Virus record (IMG/VR): IMGVR_UViG_3300024289_000039 | Span: 1 to 58,891 of that record | Length of the DNA stretch: 58,891 bases | Source: a virus | Direction: 5' to 3' (one strand) | Shown here: positions 38,395-47,111 of the stretch, one piece after another | How positions within the stretch are numbered: position 1 is the first letter of the stretch | Layout of the letters: the number at the start of each line of letters is the position of its first letter | Made by a program: the position numbers and the translations under genes | The notes under the pieces: model-generated | The model's database searches: none | Told to the model about the DNA's origin: nothing | Seen by the model: only the letters and a program-made list of their open reading frames with translations

Positions 38395-40775
38395 CAGAAC
38401 GTTCCCCCTGAAATGCCGCCCCAAGCTGGCGCGCTAGTTCCGTTCGATTTGAGAACTTGGCCCGTTGTTCCATTCGAGATGAATGACGTGGTGCCAGATC
38501 CAGTCTGATAAACGAGCTGACTAGCAATGCCGCCAGCGATGTTGTTTGCGATCGAGGCAGTCGATGCATTGGTGGCATTGGATGCATTCCCAACCGTTAT
38601 CGTCGCAGGATCAGACCACTGCGGAGCAGAGGCCGAAGACGTCATTATGTAGCCAGCACCCGGCAGAGCGAGCTTCGACAAAGTCGTCGAACCGCTCGCA
38701 TAAATAGTATCGCCAGCCGTATAACTCGTCAGGTTGGTTCCGCCGTAAGCGACCCCAATCGCGGTTGCGTTCCAAGTCCCAACAGTTACTGTTCCAAGGC
38801 CTGTGATGCCAGTGTAAGAGCCACTCAGATAACTTGTGCCGATTGTTCCGGACGTGATCTGAGACCCAGCGATTGCGATAGAAACATCAGAGGCCGAAGT
38901 GATCTGCCCTTGGGCATTCACTGCTAGGGTTACAGCAGTAGCTGCTCCGCCATAAGTTCCAGAAGTTACTCCGCTGTTGGCGATGTTAAATGTATACGCT
39001 GGTGATTCAGAGAGGCCCGTTCCTGCCGAATAAGTCAGCGGTGCGCCAAACTGAGAGAATACTATTGCTGTAGTTCCCATTGTTATCGGGAGAGGGGTCT
39101 GTTGGACCCAAGAAGTATTCGCAAGCGAAGACCCGGCTGTGATCAAAAAGAAATCGCCAGCATCTACTTGATTTACACCAGTTCCGGGGGTGTCAAAATC
39201 TGTAGCGCGCGTCAGAATAAAAGGCGCGCCCCCGCTGCCAGTTTGAGTGACAACGTAAACACCATTTTGGGCGCCGCTAACTTGATTTTTCACCAAAATG
39301 CGATTGGTCGCAGCGACAAGCGTACCATCAACGGACAAAGCACCATTCGCCGTTGCGGTCAGAGTCGCCCCGACCCCGGAGGTACCATTGTTGTATGTGC
39401 AAGATGGAAGTGCAGCGGTAGTAGCCAACCGGCATGATTGATGAAAGTTTATTCCTGCCGCAATTGAATCAGCGTAGGTCTTGTTAACAATATCATTTCC
39501 AGAAGAAGGCGCTGTTGTAATAGTGCCAGTGGTCATTGCCACAGACGTAAACGTGCCCGCTCCAGGAGTTGTTCCGCCAATCGTGGCTCCATCAACTGTG
39601 CCACCCGTAATTGCAACAGCAGAAGCATTCTGCGTCGACATCGTGCCCAAGCCAGTCACATCGCTGCTCGGGATTGAAGCCGCAGCAGTGAACGCCGAGG
39701 AGCCGTTGCCTTTCACATATCCGGTCAGTGTCGTCGCGCCTGTGCCGCCATTGGCGACGTTCAGCGTGCCAGACATCGTAAGAGTTCCGCCGCCCGTTAT
39801 GGGTCCGCCGGTGAACGTCATGCCTGTCGTGCCACCAGAAGCGTCGACAGACGTTACGGTGCCTGCACCTGCGACAGTTCCCCACTCAAACCCGGAGCCG
39901 TTCCACTTCAACAGGAGACCTGCCGCGCCCGGAGCAGCAATGAACGAAGTTGATCCAGAAGCAGTTTGATAAGGGATGCTATTCGCAGAGCCGTCTGCGA
40001 GATTCATCGCAGAAGCCACAGACAAAGTATTCGCATCGACCCAAACATATTCACTGGCGCCAGTCGACTGAAGGAGCTGTCCTGCTGCGCCAACGGGACC
40101 GACGTACATGCCATCGGCACCGCACCAAATGATCGCGCCATTGTCTGGCACAATGCTTTTTGCAGTGCCACCATTTGCCAGACCGAGGATACCATCGACT
40201 TCATTGTCGACAGAAAGATTCACAGCCGGATGCTTGTGATCGTCTCGCGAAATGTTGGACGAAGAGCCTGCGGATCCGCTCTGGAATCCAGATTGTGGTG
40301 TGGCAGAAGAAAGGTTAGCGTTGATCGTGACATTGGAATTCAATGCCCCGCCGCCGTTCAAACCTGTTCCTGCGATCACCTGACGAGTTGTCGGGACATA
40401 ACCGCTAATCGTCGCAGGAACAGTCGTTGCAGCGGTCACACGACCCGTAGCATCAACCGTAAATACCGGGATGTCTGTCGCTGTGCCGTAGCTTCCGGCT
40501 GTCACACCCGATGCGGCGAGCTGCGAGGTACCGATCCCGCCATTCGCGACACTTAGTGTGACATTGCTTGAGAGCTGACCGCCGCCCGTTAGTCCGGTGC
40601 CAGCGATAACTTGCCGAGTCGTCGGGACACCAGCAACGCTCAAAAGGTCTCCAACACGGATCTGATAATTGTTACCTTGGTAAACAATCATCATAAGGCT
40701 GTTTTCGTCAGCAACCGGAGCAAGGGGAAGCTGAGTGATCCGCGTCGGGATTAGATTGCTAGGGACTTCAACCAT
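38394..40775 (-). CDS. long tail fibre protein
   Basis: A 793-residue protein. The N-terminal attachment region (SNLIPTRITQLPLAPVADEN, QIRVGDLLSV) is followed by repeated modules: GVPTTRQVIAGTGLTGGG and a second copy near residue 128, LANGGTAKSI, VANGGTGATTLTGYVKGNGS, and VAYGGTNLTSYTAGDTIYAS with a C-terminal LVYQTGSGTTSFISNGTTGQ. The GGTGATT and LLKWNGSG-type repeats are typical of trimeric phage fibres. Internal repeats suggest growth by duplication. Probably primary host attachment or the base of the adhesins. Confidence 0.8.
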   Translation of the reverse strand: MVEVPSNLIPTRITQLPLAPVADENSLMMIVYQGNNYQIRVGDLLSVAGVPTTRQVIAGTGLTGGGQLSSNVTLSVANGGIGTSQLAASGVTAGSYGTATDIPVFTVDATGRVTAATTVPATISGYVPTTRQVIAGTGLNGGGALNSNVTINANLSSATPQSGFQSGSAGSSSNISRDDHKHPAVNLSVDNEVDGILGLANGGTAKSIVPDNGAIIWCGADGMYVGPVGAAGQLLQSTGASEYVWVDANTLSVASAMNLADGSANSIPYQTASGSTSFIAAPGAAGLLLKWNGSGFEWGTVAGAGTVTSVDASGGTTGMTFTGGPITGGGTLTMSGTLNVANGGTGATTLTGYVKGNGSSAFTAAASIPSSDVTGLGTMSTQNASAVAITGGTVDGATIGGTTPGAGTFTSVAMTTGTITTAPSSGNDIVNKTYADSIAAGINFHQSCRLATTAALPSCTYNNGTSGVGATLTATANGALSVDGTLVAATNRILVKNQVSGAQNGVYVVTQTGSGGAPFILTRATDFDTPGTGVNQVDAGDFFLITAGSSLANTSWVQQTPLPITMGTTAIVFSQFGAPLTYSAGTGLSESPAYTFNIANSGVTSGTYGGAATAVTLAVNAQGQITSASDVSIAIAGSQITSGTIGTSYLSGSYTGITGLGTVTVGTWNATAIGVAYGGTNLTSYTAGDTIYASGSTTLSKLALPGAGYIMTSSASAPQWSDPATITVGNASNATNASTASIANNIAGGIASQLVYQTGSGTTSFISNGTTGQVLKSNGTSAPAWGGISGGTF

Positions 40776-40778
40776 GAA

Positions 40779-41084
40779 TCACAGCTCCAGATAGCTGTCG
40801 CCATCTTCGGTTATGATAAACTCGTCACCCTGCTCTTGGATCAAGCCTGCAGGGTGCGTGTTTATCGGCGTATCGGGGCGATTAAAAGGAAGAACGATCT
40901 GATCCGGAGCTCTCGGAGCGAGCCGATAGGGGTCATAATCGTCGGTGTCTGCCTCGCAAACCATCAGATTCGGATAGTTTGGGTCAGAGCGGAGCTCTGC
41001 AAGCAGAAATTTGCGCGAGCATCGGGCGCAAATCCCGATACCAAAAGTCGGCTGTCCTCGAACGTCGAGAAATCGCCCGCTCAT
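40779..41084 (-). CDS. small putative zinc-ribbon structural protein
   Basis: A 101-residue protein with CARCSRKFLLAEL and a later Cys in NLMVCEADTDDYDPYRL, plausibly three of four metal ligands. The second half is PFNRPDTPINTHP and an acidic C terminus. This type is often found beside podovirus connector genes. ATGA overlap with the gp4-like gene 41081-42061 suggests co-assembly. Function unknown. Confidence 0.7.
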   Translation of the reverse strand: MSGRFLDVRGQPTFGIGICARCSRKFLLAELRSDPNYPNLMVCEADTDDYDPYRLAPRAPDQIVLPFNRPDTPINTHPAGLIQEQGDEFIITEDGDSYLEL

Positions 41085-42061
41085 TTGGTATATGCTCCAA
41101 TTCCAGGGTTTATTTGGATCGGCGAGCCGTCATTGTCACCGTCCCACGCTCGCTGCATGCTGATCGAAGCACGCTGCTCAAGAACCGGGATCAGCTGAAG
41201 GTCGACGGACGGAGTTTCCGCAGCCATTCGAGCAGCCAATCCATTGACGATGGCTTCAATCCAACGCTGCGGGACTTCGACTTCCTGCTGAAGATTCTCG
41301 GTGTCCATGATCTGACGATGACGCCAAAGGATCAACTGCGCCTGTTCAGCAGCAGAGAAAGGCGCAGGCCAGATATTTACGACCGGATCAGGGATGTCCC
41401 TCTGGAACCAGTAATTGCTCGGTCTGCCGGGGAACACCTTGTTGCTTTGCTGAACATAGGCGTCTCGGTTCAATGCACCGAGCGGGATCTCTTGCGGCAT
41501 GTTGCCAAGCGTTATTACCGAATAAGACATCGGGCTGGTCGAAGTTATCCGGAAGTAAGCGTAGGCGGTCGCCGCAGAAATATCTGTCCAAGTAATCTCG
41601 CCAGCAGAAGCGGTCTCCGAAGAAGAACCAACCGTCACCCACACAGAGCCGTTCGTGCTGACTTGGAAAGTAACAGGCACCGCGGCCGCAGACCATTTGA
41701 TCCCGACGGTGTCGACGACGGTGCTCGTTGTGAAACTTACCGTGTAAGACGTTGACGTTGTTGTGGTTGCTCCGGTCACAGGCTGCAGGACACGGTAATT
41801 CAGATTGAGAACTTCGACCGTTCCCGCAGGCAAAGTGACAATAGGCTGGTTCTCATACATCGGAAGGATAACCTTCTCGATGCACCAGCTTGGCGTCTTA
41901 ATGTTCGCCATCTCGGAGAGCATGAGATAAAGCGAATCGAGCGCATAACTGTGCATTTCGGAGGTTATTGCTTGTGCTGGCAACCGACAACGCCTGAAGG
42001 CGTGGTCAACGACCTTCAGAGCATTAAACGTCGTTCCGCTCACGTTGCCAGAAAAAGCCAT
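41081..42061 (-). CDS. head-tail connector (gp4-like) with inserted beta-sandwich domain
   Basis: A 326-residue protein. N-terminal helices (ALKVVDHAFRRCRLPAQAIT, ALDSLYLMLSEMAN) and the C-terminal part (YWFQRDIPDPVVNIWPAPFS, WIEAIVNGLAARMAAE) match the gp4-like connector fold. Between about 98 and 190 lies an extra Thr/Ser-rich beta domain (VDTVGIKWSAAAVPVTFQVS, WTDISAATAYAYFRITSTSP) that resembles discoidin (F5/8 type C) carbohydrate-binding modules. GAGG lies six bases before the ATG. The inserted domain may decorate the neck surface. Confidence 0.65.
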   Translation of the reverse strand: MAFSGNVSGTTFNALKVVDHAFRRCRLPAQAITSEMHSYALDSLYLMLSEMANIKTPSWCIEKVILPMYENQPIVTLPAGTVEVLNLNYRVLQPVTGATTTTSTSYTVSFTTSTVVDTVGIKWSAAAVPVTFQVSTNGSVWVTVGSSSETASAGEITWTDISAATAYAYFRITSTSPMSYSVITLGNMPQEIPLGALNRDAYVQQSNKVFPGRPSNYWFQRDIPDPVVNIWPAPFSAAEQAQLILWRHRQIMDTENLQQEVEVPQRWIEAIVNGLAARMAAETPSVDLQLIPVLEQRASISMQRAWDGDNDGSPIQINPGIGAYTK

Positions 42062-42143
42062 GCCATCCTCTTGCGATTCAGAGTGGCTGCTGTTTCAGCA
42101 AACCCGCCAACCTATTATGTTCTACGCGCACAGCAAGAAAAAG

Positions 42144-42614
42144 TTATTTCTTCTTGGCGTTGCGAGCTTCAGAAAGAGCAATGGCGAGAGCCTGCTTTTT
42201 GTTCTTCACGACCGGACCGCTTTTGCTGCCGGAGTGAAGCTCTCCTGCCTTGTATTCGCCCATAACCTTGCCGATTTTCTTTTCGGCCATCCCGCCCTTT
42301 TTCATCGGCGAGATCATGGGAGTCGCCGGGGCGACCGGAACACCCTTGCGCATTCCCGGATTCTTGTTGCCGCGAATCCCGAGCTTGCTACGGTCAGCGA
42401 TCATGCCCGGAGGAGCAGACGGACCTTTGTTGTTGTCCATCGCACTCTTCATGACTTTCGCCTTGGCGAAGTTCTTGCTCTCGTTCTTCATGGGCGGATT
42501 GCCAGCAGCCAAACCGCCTTCCGCCTTTTTCATGACTTTGCCACCCCAGCACATGCCGATTGGCTTGCCAGCAGGCGTAAAGTCAAATTCCTTGACGTAT
42601 TTAAACTTGGTCAT
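42144..42614 (-). CDS. basic Lys/Gly-rich late protein (DUF6496-like end)
   Basis: A 156-residue, strongly basic protein with two GG motifs (VMKKAEGGLAAGN, PMKKGGMAEKKIG). Its C terminus (VMGEYKAGELHSGSKSGPVV, KQALAIALSEARNAKKK) matches what I recall as DUF6496, common in phages. Basic charge suggests contact with DNA, perhaps inside the capsid. About 80 bp without a gene separates it from the connector downstream. Confidence 0.65.
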   Translation of the reverse strand: MTKFKYVKEFDFTPAGKPIGMCWGGKVMKKAEGGLAAGNPPMKNESKNFAKAKVMKSAMDNNKGPSAPPGMIADRSKLGIRGNKNPGMRKGVPVAPATPMISPMKKGGMAEKKIGKVMGEYKAGELHSGSKSGPVVKNKKQALAIALSEARNAKKK

Positions 42615-42623
42615 GGATCACCT

Positions 42624-43034
42624 TCACGAACTGGCGTAAGTCTTGATTGCTTCAATGACGATCGTGTACATGTCGCCAGCCGAAGCGTCGGACGTCGTAA
42701 ACAGAACGTCGCCGGTTACGCCTGCTCCCGCATTGCTCGGGATGCCGCCAAACGTCGAAAAATCCATTAGATAGTTCGTGTTTTGCGGGATCATCCAAGC
42801 AAACGTATCGGTCGTCGCATCAAAAAGGATCCGGACCTCCATCCCGTGGGTGGTGGACCAGATCTTGTTGATCTTGACGCCATTGCAGGCATTGCCATTG
42901 GCATTCGGGCTGAGGGTCGAAACGTCAATCTTTACGACAGCCGTTTCGCCAGTACCGTCCGAAATGTTGGTGAACTTGCCGATGAACAGACGCTCACCGT
43001 CAAGAATCGTCTGGGAAGAGACGGTATCCGCCAT
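42624..43034 (-). CDS. virion structural protein, beta-rich
   Basis: A 136-residue all-beta protein: TILDGERLFIGKFTNISDGT, ETAVVKIDVSTLSPNANG, HGMEVRILFDATTDTFAWM, then VLFTTSDASAGDMYTIVIEA. It is of a type widespread in marine phages, usually in the head or neck gene cluster. Located between the coat gene and the connector, it is a likely minor head or neck component. Confidence 0.65.
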   Translation of the reverse strand: MADTVSSQTILDGERLFIGKFTNISDGTGETAVVKIDVSTLSPNANGNACNGVKINKIWSTTHGMEVRILFDATTDTFAWMIPQNTNYLMDFSTFGGIPSNAGAGVTGDVLFTTSDASAGDMYTIVIEAIKTYASS

Positions 43035-43046
43035 TGTGGCCTCCTA

Positions 43047-43442
43047 TTAGGCAGCCACAGCGCCGCTGATACCAATGATCGCCCAGCCAGCCGCCGTGTA
43101 AATCAGGGTCGCAGAATCACCGACGTTCGTGAAGGTGATGGTCGTGAAACCAATCTTGGTGGTCGGCGTCAGGACCGCAGAGCCGCCATCAACGACGTGG
43201 CTGATGATCTTGATCTGGCCAGCGGTGCCATTGGCGAGCGTAAGAGCCTGCGCAGCGCCCGTCGTGGTCAGCGACGTGAACATGTCGGTCAGGTTCACAG
43301 CGCCAGCGCCGGACAGCGACTGAACGGAAGCCTGAACGTCGCCAACGATGTTGCCAGTGATGTTGCCAGTGACGTTGCCAGTGAGCGCGCCAATGAAACC
43401 ATTCGTCGAGGTGACGGGACCGGAGAAAGTAGTAGAAGCCAT
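43047..43442 (-). CDS. virion structural protein with collagen-like strand repeats
   Basis: A 131-residue protein starting FSGPVTSTNGFIGALTG followed by NVTGNITGNIVGDVQ (three short NxxG repeats) and a beta C-terminal domain (KIISHVVDGGSAVLTPTTKI, ATLIYTAAGWAIIGISG). Similar proteins occur in aquatic phages beside structural genes. It lies directly after the coat gene, so it may be a head fibre or decoration protein. Confidence 0.65.
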   Translation of the reverse strand: MASTTFSGPVTSTNGFIGALTGNVTGNITGNIVGDVQASVQSLSGAGAVNLTDMFTSLTTTGAAQALTLANGTAGQIKIISHVVDGGSAVLTPTTKIGFTTITFTNVGDSATLIYTAAGWAIIGISGAVAA

Positions 43443-43526
43443 TTTGAGTTCCTCACATGCGAGATAAGTGCAACAGTCTGCATGTCGTCAGCCGGGACTG
43501 TCTGCTGCACCGGGAGAACCCGGATT

Positions 43527-43565
43527 CCCCCGCCCACTCAGGGGGACGCAACCAGTGGGCGGGGG
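43527..43565 (-). terminator. very stable hairpin downstream of the coat gene
   Basis: CCCCCGCCCACT and AGTGGGCGGGGG form a perfect 12-bp stem with a 15-nt loop, eight bases beyond the coat stop codon in the direction of transcription. A smaller CCGGG/CCCGG hairpin lies next to it (43510-43523). No T tract follows, so it may be a stability or partial-termination element that raises coat protein relative to downstream genes. Confidence 0.65.
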
Positions 43566-43572
43566 AAGTGGC

Positions 43573-44487
43573 TCAGACGCCAGCGGTGCCGTACAGGCCG
43601 CGCGGATCCGTCCAGCCAACGGTGTAACGCTCCGTAGCCTTGTAGCGCATGGAGTCGGTTTCGAAGTCACCTTCCATGGACTTTTCAAGACCACGACGCA
43701 TCATCAGCTTCATACCTTCCGGCGCATCCGTCTGCACCCACCAAGCGGTGGTCGACGTGATACGGGAAAGGTTGGCCTGACCCTTCGACAGCAGGCCCAT
43801 CGACTTGATGGGGTTGATGTCGTTGTCAGCGGTGCCCGTACGCAGAACGCTCTTGAGGAGCACTTCAGCCTGGAACACGTTCGACGGACCAGTCACGATC
43901 TGAGTCGGCGTCAGACGGATACGCTTGCCGTTGTTGTCAACAGCGTTGCGGATCTGAATGAGCAGCTGCTCAAGCGACGTCTGCGAAAGCGCAGCGGCAG
44001 TGTTCAGCTGGTTGCTGAACGTACCGTTGACAATCGGGTGCGCTGTGTTGATCAGAGACACACCGTCGCCGCCCGTGTACGCGCTGTTGAAAGCGCGGTT
44101 CAGGACGTTGGCGGAGAGGGTCTCCTTCGTTTCGATCAGGGACTGCGCGAGGTGCTTCGCGTAGGTCTGGCCGATACGAATGTGGTCGCCGTCTTCCACG
44201 AGGACCTTGGTCAGCGCGAACGCAAGACCGTAGACCTTGTAGAGATAACGCTGCAGGAACAGCACGCCACCAGACTGGTAGCTGACCGCCATGCCATCGG
44301 GGAGTTCCGGCGCCGCACCGAACCCGTACAGGACAGGCTCTTCGTGGTAGTTGCGCTGAATGCCCTTCTGCTCACGGAAGACCATCTTCCATTCGTCAGC
44401 GCGCTGCTCATAGACACCATCGAACACTTCGTTCAGGATGGGCTCAACGACCGACCGGAAGTCGGTACTACGCATAGGAGTAGCCAT
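43573..44487 (-). CDS. major capsid (coat) protein
   Basis: A 304-residue protein with the size and pattern of a HK97-fold coat protein. The N terminus is DFRSVVEPILNEVFDGVYEQ, a long helix near the middle holds YAKHLAQSLIETKETLSANV, and LTPTQIVTGPSNVFQAEVLL is a P-domain-like block. The C terminus, DSMRYKATERYTVGWTDPRG, recalls Mu gpT-type coats. It has GGGAGG in front and a stable hairpin behind, and follows scaffold and two head proteins. I rate it as the shell protein with high confidence; the exact family is less sure. Confidence 0.85.
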   Translation of the reverse strand: MATPMRSTDFRSVVEPILNEVFDGVYEQRADEWKMVFREQKGIQRNYHEEPVLYGFGAAPELPDGMAVSYQSGGVLFLQRYLYKVYGLAFALTKVLVEDGDHIRIGQTYAKHLAQSLIETKETLSANVLNRAFNSAYTGGDGVSLINTAHPIVNGTFSNQLNTAAALSQTSLEQLLIQIRNAVDNNGKRIRLTPTQIVTGPSNVFQAEVLLKSVLRTGTADNDINPIKSMGLLSKGQANLSRITSTTAWWVQTDAPEGMKLMMRRGLEKSMEGDFETDSMRYKATERYTVGWTDPRGLYGTAGV

Positions 44488-44502
44488 AGCTCAGAGCCTC
44501 CC

Positions 44503-45102
44503 TTAGACAGAGTTGACAGCAGCCTTGTAGTGGTGCTCGTTGATACGAACGGTCACAACCACATAGGCGTCGGTGAGCGAGTCATTGATGTTGTAAGCGA
44601 AGCCGGTGATCTGGAACTGGCCAGAAGTCGCCTGAATCGCAGACAGGAGCGTGTTCGACAGACCCGTAGAAGTCGAACCACCCGGAGAGGCAACAACCCA
44701 GTCGCACTCCTCGCCGACAGCGGACTGAACCGAGTCGGTGCCAGCAGTGCCGGGATTGTTGTACTGGACGTCGAAGAGCGTTTCCGGGTCGTCATAGACC
44801 CAAGCAACGATCTGCGTTCCGGTCGTGCCACCCGGCCAGTAAGGCGAAATGGTGGGCTTGCCGGAGGAGTCAAGATACTGCACACCGGCGAAGATGCCAA
44901 GCAGCGCAACGCCATCGACGGTGCCCGAGCGGGTGCCATCGGAGGTGCCAAGCTGAATAACGCCGTTGTCGGTGAGCTTTACAGGGTCGCCCGAGAAAAT
45001 GCTAGCAGCATAGGTCGAAGCGATCGTATAGGCTTTCGGCCGCATCTGGCCACTGTTGTGGTACGACGGACGGAAGCCAAAGGGCGCGCTAGTCGAAGAC
45101 AT
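44503..45102 (-). CDS. head decoration-like protein
   Basis: A 199-residue beta-rich protein: FGFRPSYHNSGQMRPKAYTI, FSGDPVKLTDNGVIQLGT, ALLGIFAGVQYLDSSGKPTI, then ETLFDVQYNNPGTAG and a C-terminal RINEHHY. This pattern accompanies coat genes in several podovirus-like phages and may be a decoration or stabilising protein. TAGGAG lies upstream, and it is 15 bp from the coat start. Confidence 0.65.
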   Translation of the reverse strand: MSSTSAPFGFRPSYHNSGQMRPKAYTIASTYAASIFSGDPVKLTDNGVIQLGTSDGTRSGTVDGVALLGIFAGVQYLDSSGKPTISPYWPGGTTGTQIVAWVYDDPETLFDVQYNNPGTAGTDSVQSAVGEECDWVVASPGGSTSTGLSNTLLSAIQATSGQFQITGFAYNINDSLTDAYVVVTVRINEHHYKAAVNSV

Positions 45103-45131
45103 AGTTGCTCCTATTGGGTTTAGGGGTTGCG

Positions 45132-45662
45132 TTAGGAGAGATCAAAGATCGGCTCCCGTTGCTGCCCAATCTCCATGTTGCCATCGCCCATTGTCAACTT
45201 CGACTTGGATGCCCTAGCCTGTTGCTCGAGGAACTCTGCCGTATCGGTGAGCTTTTCCTCTTCCCGCATCGGCGCGTCGTGATGAGCTTCGCGCATGTAC
45301 TTTTCGTACAGTGAGAGGGGGAGCTTGAAAGCAAGCATCTCGTTCACCCCGATGAACCCCTGCCAATCACCAGTTTTGATGGTGGCATATTCCCAGCCGG
45401 GAACGTCTTCCGGCTTGACGGGTTCGTAGCCCAGACGAATTCTCATCTGGATGGAATCTCGAGGATTAGTCGTAGTGAGCCAGCAGCAGTGCCAGCCTGG
45501 GATCTGTGGCAAGTCCGGAAGAGAGGACTGGAAGAATTGTTGACGGAACATTGCAACCCGCTCATCGTCGGAGATCTCGCGGTTCTCAGTGACAGCCCTA
45601 TCGGCCATCGCACGGTTAGCGCGATTCTCACCAGCGGATTTCTTGAATCGTTCGTCAGTCAT
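45132..45662 (-). CDS. conserved head-region protein
   Basis: A 176-residue protein with an N-terminal charged helix, then LPDLPQIPGWHCCWLTTTNP and RDSIQMRIRLGYEPVKPEDV, and GVNEMLAFKLPLSLYEKYMR. I recognise this as a conserved podovirus head-cluster protein without known function; a minor head or scaffold-associated role is plausible. AAGGAG lies six bases before the start. Confidence 0.7.
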   Translation of the reverse strand: MTDERFKKSAGENRANRAMADRAVTENREISDDERVAMFRQQFFQSSLPDLPQIPGWHCCWLTTTNPRDSIQMRIRLGYEPVKPEDVPGWEYATIKTGDWQGFIGVNEMLAFKLPLSLYEKYMREAHHDAPMREEEKLTDTAEFLEQQARASKSKLTMGDGNMEIGQQREPIFDLS

Positions 45663-45709
45663 GTCTCGCTCCTTGCAGCGATTGAGTTGATTATTTCCGG
45701 TTTAGCGCT

Positions 45710-45726
45710 AAAAGGAAAGTCCTTTT
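45710..45726 (-). terminator. weak hairpin after the scaffold gene
   Basis: AAAAGGA and TCCTTTT pair around a three-base loop, starting on the scaffold stop codon. The T-rich arm forms part of the stem and no further T run follows. It could reduce read-through from scaffold into the next gene, but the stem is weak. Confidence 0.3.
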
Positions 45727-46687
45727 ATTGCTTGTTCATTCGGTCGTACTCGGCGTAGCGTTTGACGTACTTCATACGCAGAACCGGGTCATCCCAAACA
45801 CCTGCTTCGATCAGCGCCTGCTTTCTTTCAGGGCTAATGAAGATTTCCTTGCGGGTGGTCGCAGGCGCATGCTCTTTACCAGAGCCCACTGCCGGACCGC
45901 CGCGCGGCTGACGCTCTTTTTCGACCTTGGCTGCTGGCTTGGACGGCTGACCGAACCTTTCGGGAAGTCGGCGTGCAGCGCGAGAACGGAGCTCGTCCCA
46001 GTAGTCTTCCGTCTGGGGGTTGAACCCGTCTTTGGCCAGAGCTTGATCGATCGCGAGGACGATGGCGGAATCTTCGTCACGACCCTGCGGATCGTACCAA
46101 GGATTCTCGTTGATGAACTCGCGAGCGTAGTGCATCGTCAGGTCGTCGACCTTCGGAGCAGGGACAGCCTGTTTGGCAGCCTGCTGCTTCTGAGCTGCAA
46201 GCTGATTGGCCATCGAGATCGCCTGATCGCGATAGCGCAACGCCTGAGCGACGTCCGCCCCATTGCCAGACTCAATCGCCTTAGCGATGACTCGCTCGGC
46301 GAGCTCGGCATCACGTTTAGCTTTTTCTATCTGAGCATCAATCTGGTTGATGTCAAACTGCTGGGATCTCTGCTCCTGAGCGGTCAGTCGCCGCTCAAGT
46401 TCGTCATTCCGTTTGCGCAGGAAATCTAGTTCGAGCTTGTCTCGAGTAATTGCTTTTTCTCGACGCTCTTTCCGCTCCTGCTTTTCCTGACGACGACGCT
46501 CGCGGATAGCTTCGCGTTCAGCCTCGTCAGCATCGTCTGCTTTTTGGACCACACGCTCATCTTCATCCTCGGAGTCATCCTCGGTTTCAGGAGCAGCAGC
46601 TTTTGCCGGATCTTCTTCGACAATGACAAGTTCTTCTTCCTTGCCCTTCACATCGACTTCATCGTCTTCTTTCAAAACGTCAGCCAT
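45725..46687 (-). CDS. scaffolding protein
   Basis: A 320-residue, highly charged protein: acidic N terminus (EEELVIVEEDPAKAAAPETE), a long helix with heptads (REAIRERRRQEKQERKERRE), a Gln/Ala helix (YRDQAISMANQLAAQKQQAA) and a basic, helix-turn-helix-like C terminus (RKQALIEAGVWDDPVLRMKY, VKRYAEYDRMNKQ) that would bind coat. Composition, length and position between portal and coat are typical of podovirus scaffolds, which guide procapsid assembly and then leave. Confidence 0.8.
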   Translation of the reverse strand: MADVLKEDDEVDVKGKEEELVIVEEDPAKAAAPETEDDSEDEDERVVQKADDADEAEREAIRERRRQEKQERKERREKAITRDKLELDFLRKRNDELERRLTAQEQRSQQFDINQIDAQIEKAKRDAELAERVIAKAIESGNGADVAQALRYRDQAISMANQLAAQKQQAAKQAVPAPKVDDLTMHYAREFINENPWYDPQGRDEDSAIVLAIDQALAKDGFNPQTEDYWDELRSRAARRLPERFGQPSKPAAKVEKERQPRGGPAVGSGKEHAPATTRKEIFISPERKQALIEAGVWDDPVLRMKYVKRYAEYDRMNKQ

Positions 46688-46700
46688 TGTTCATCTCCTA

Positions 46701-47111
46701 TCAGATGAATGCTTTTACAGCAAGCGGGTCGCCGGTCACGTCACCAATGATGTCGAGGTCGTTGAAGATTACGAACATCGCATTGTCATCGCGGGTGACA
46801 GGAACCTCCCAGCGGTCGCCGCCGTATTTCGGAACACGGACGAAATCGCCCGGATGGCACCAATCGCCTTCCGGCCACGCCTGCATCGTGTCACGATTTT
46901 TGAATGCCAGCGGACCGAGCGAGATCACCTTAGCGACCTGCGTGTTCCACTTCTCGGTGTCTCGGGTGTCCTCAGCGAGGATAATGCCACCTTTTGACAC
47001 CCGCTTGGGTGTGCGAATCTGCACCAGAACGCGGCTACCGAAAGGCCGGACGCCGGGATCAACCGGCGGAAAGGCTTCCGCAATGGCGTTCTCAGAGGTC
47101 TTTGTCTCCAT
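46701..47111 (-). CDS. GroES-like co-chaperonin
   Basis: Start METKTSENAI at 47111 lies five bases after AGGAG; the ATG 12 bases upstream is itself part of that site. The 136-residue product has the Cpn10 pattern: GVRPFGSRVLVQIRTPKRVS, then KGGIILAEDTRDTEKW (mobile-loop region), VAKVISLGPLAF, and DFVRVPKYGGDRWEVPV. It would cap host GroEL to fold coat protein, as T4 gp31 does. It sits directly upstream of scaffold. Confidence 0.85.
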   Translation of the reverse strand: METKTSENAIAEAFPPVDPGVRPFGSRVLVQIRTPKRVSKGGIILAEDTRDTEKWNTQVAKVISLGPLAFKNRDTMQAWPEGDWCHPGDFVRVPKYGGDRWEVPVTRDDNAMFVIFNDLDIIGDVTGDPLAVKAFI

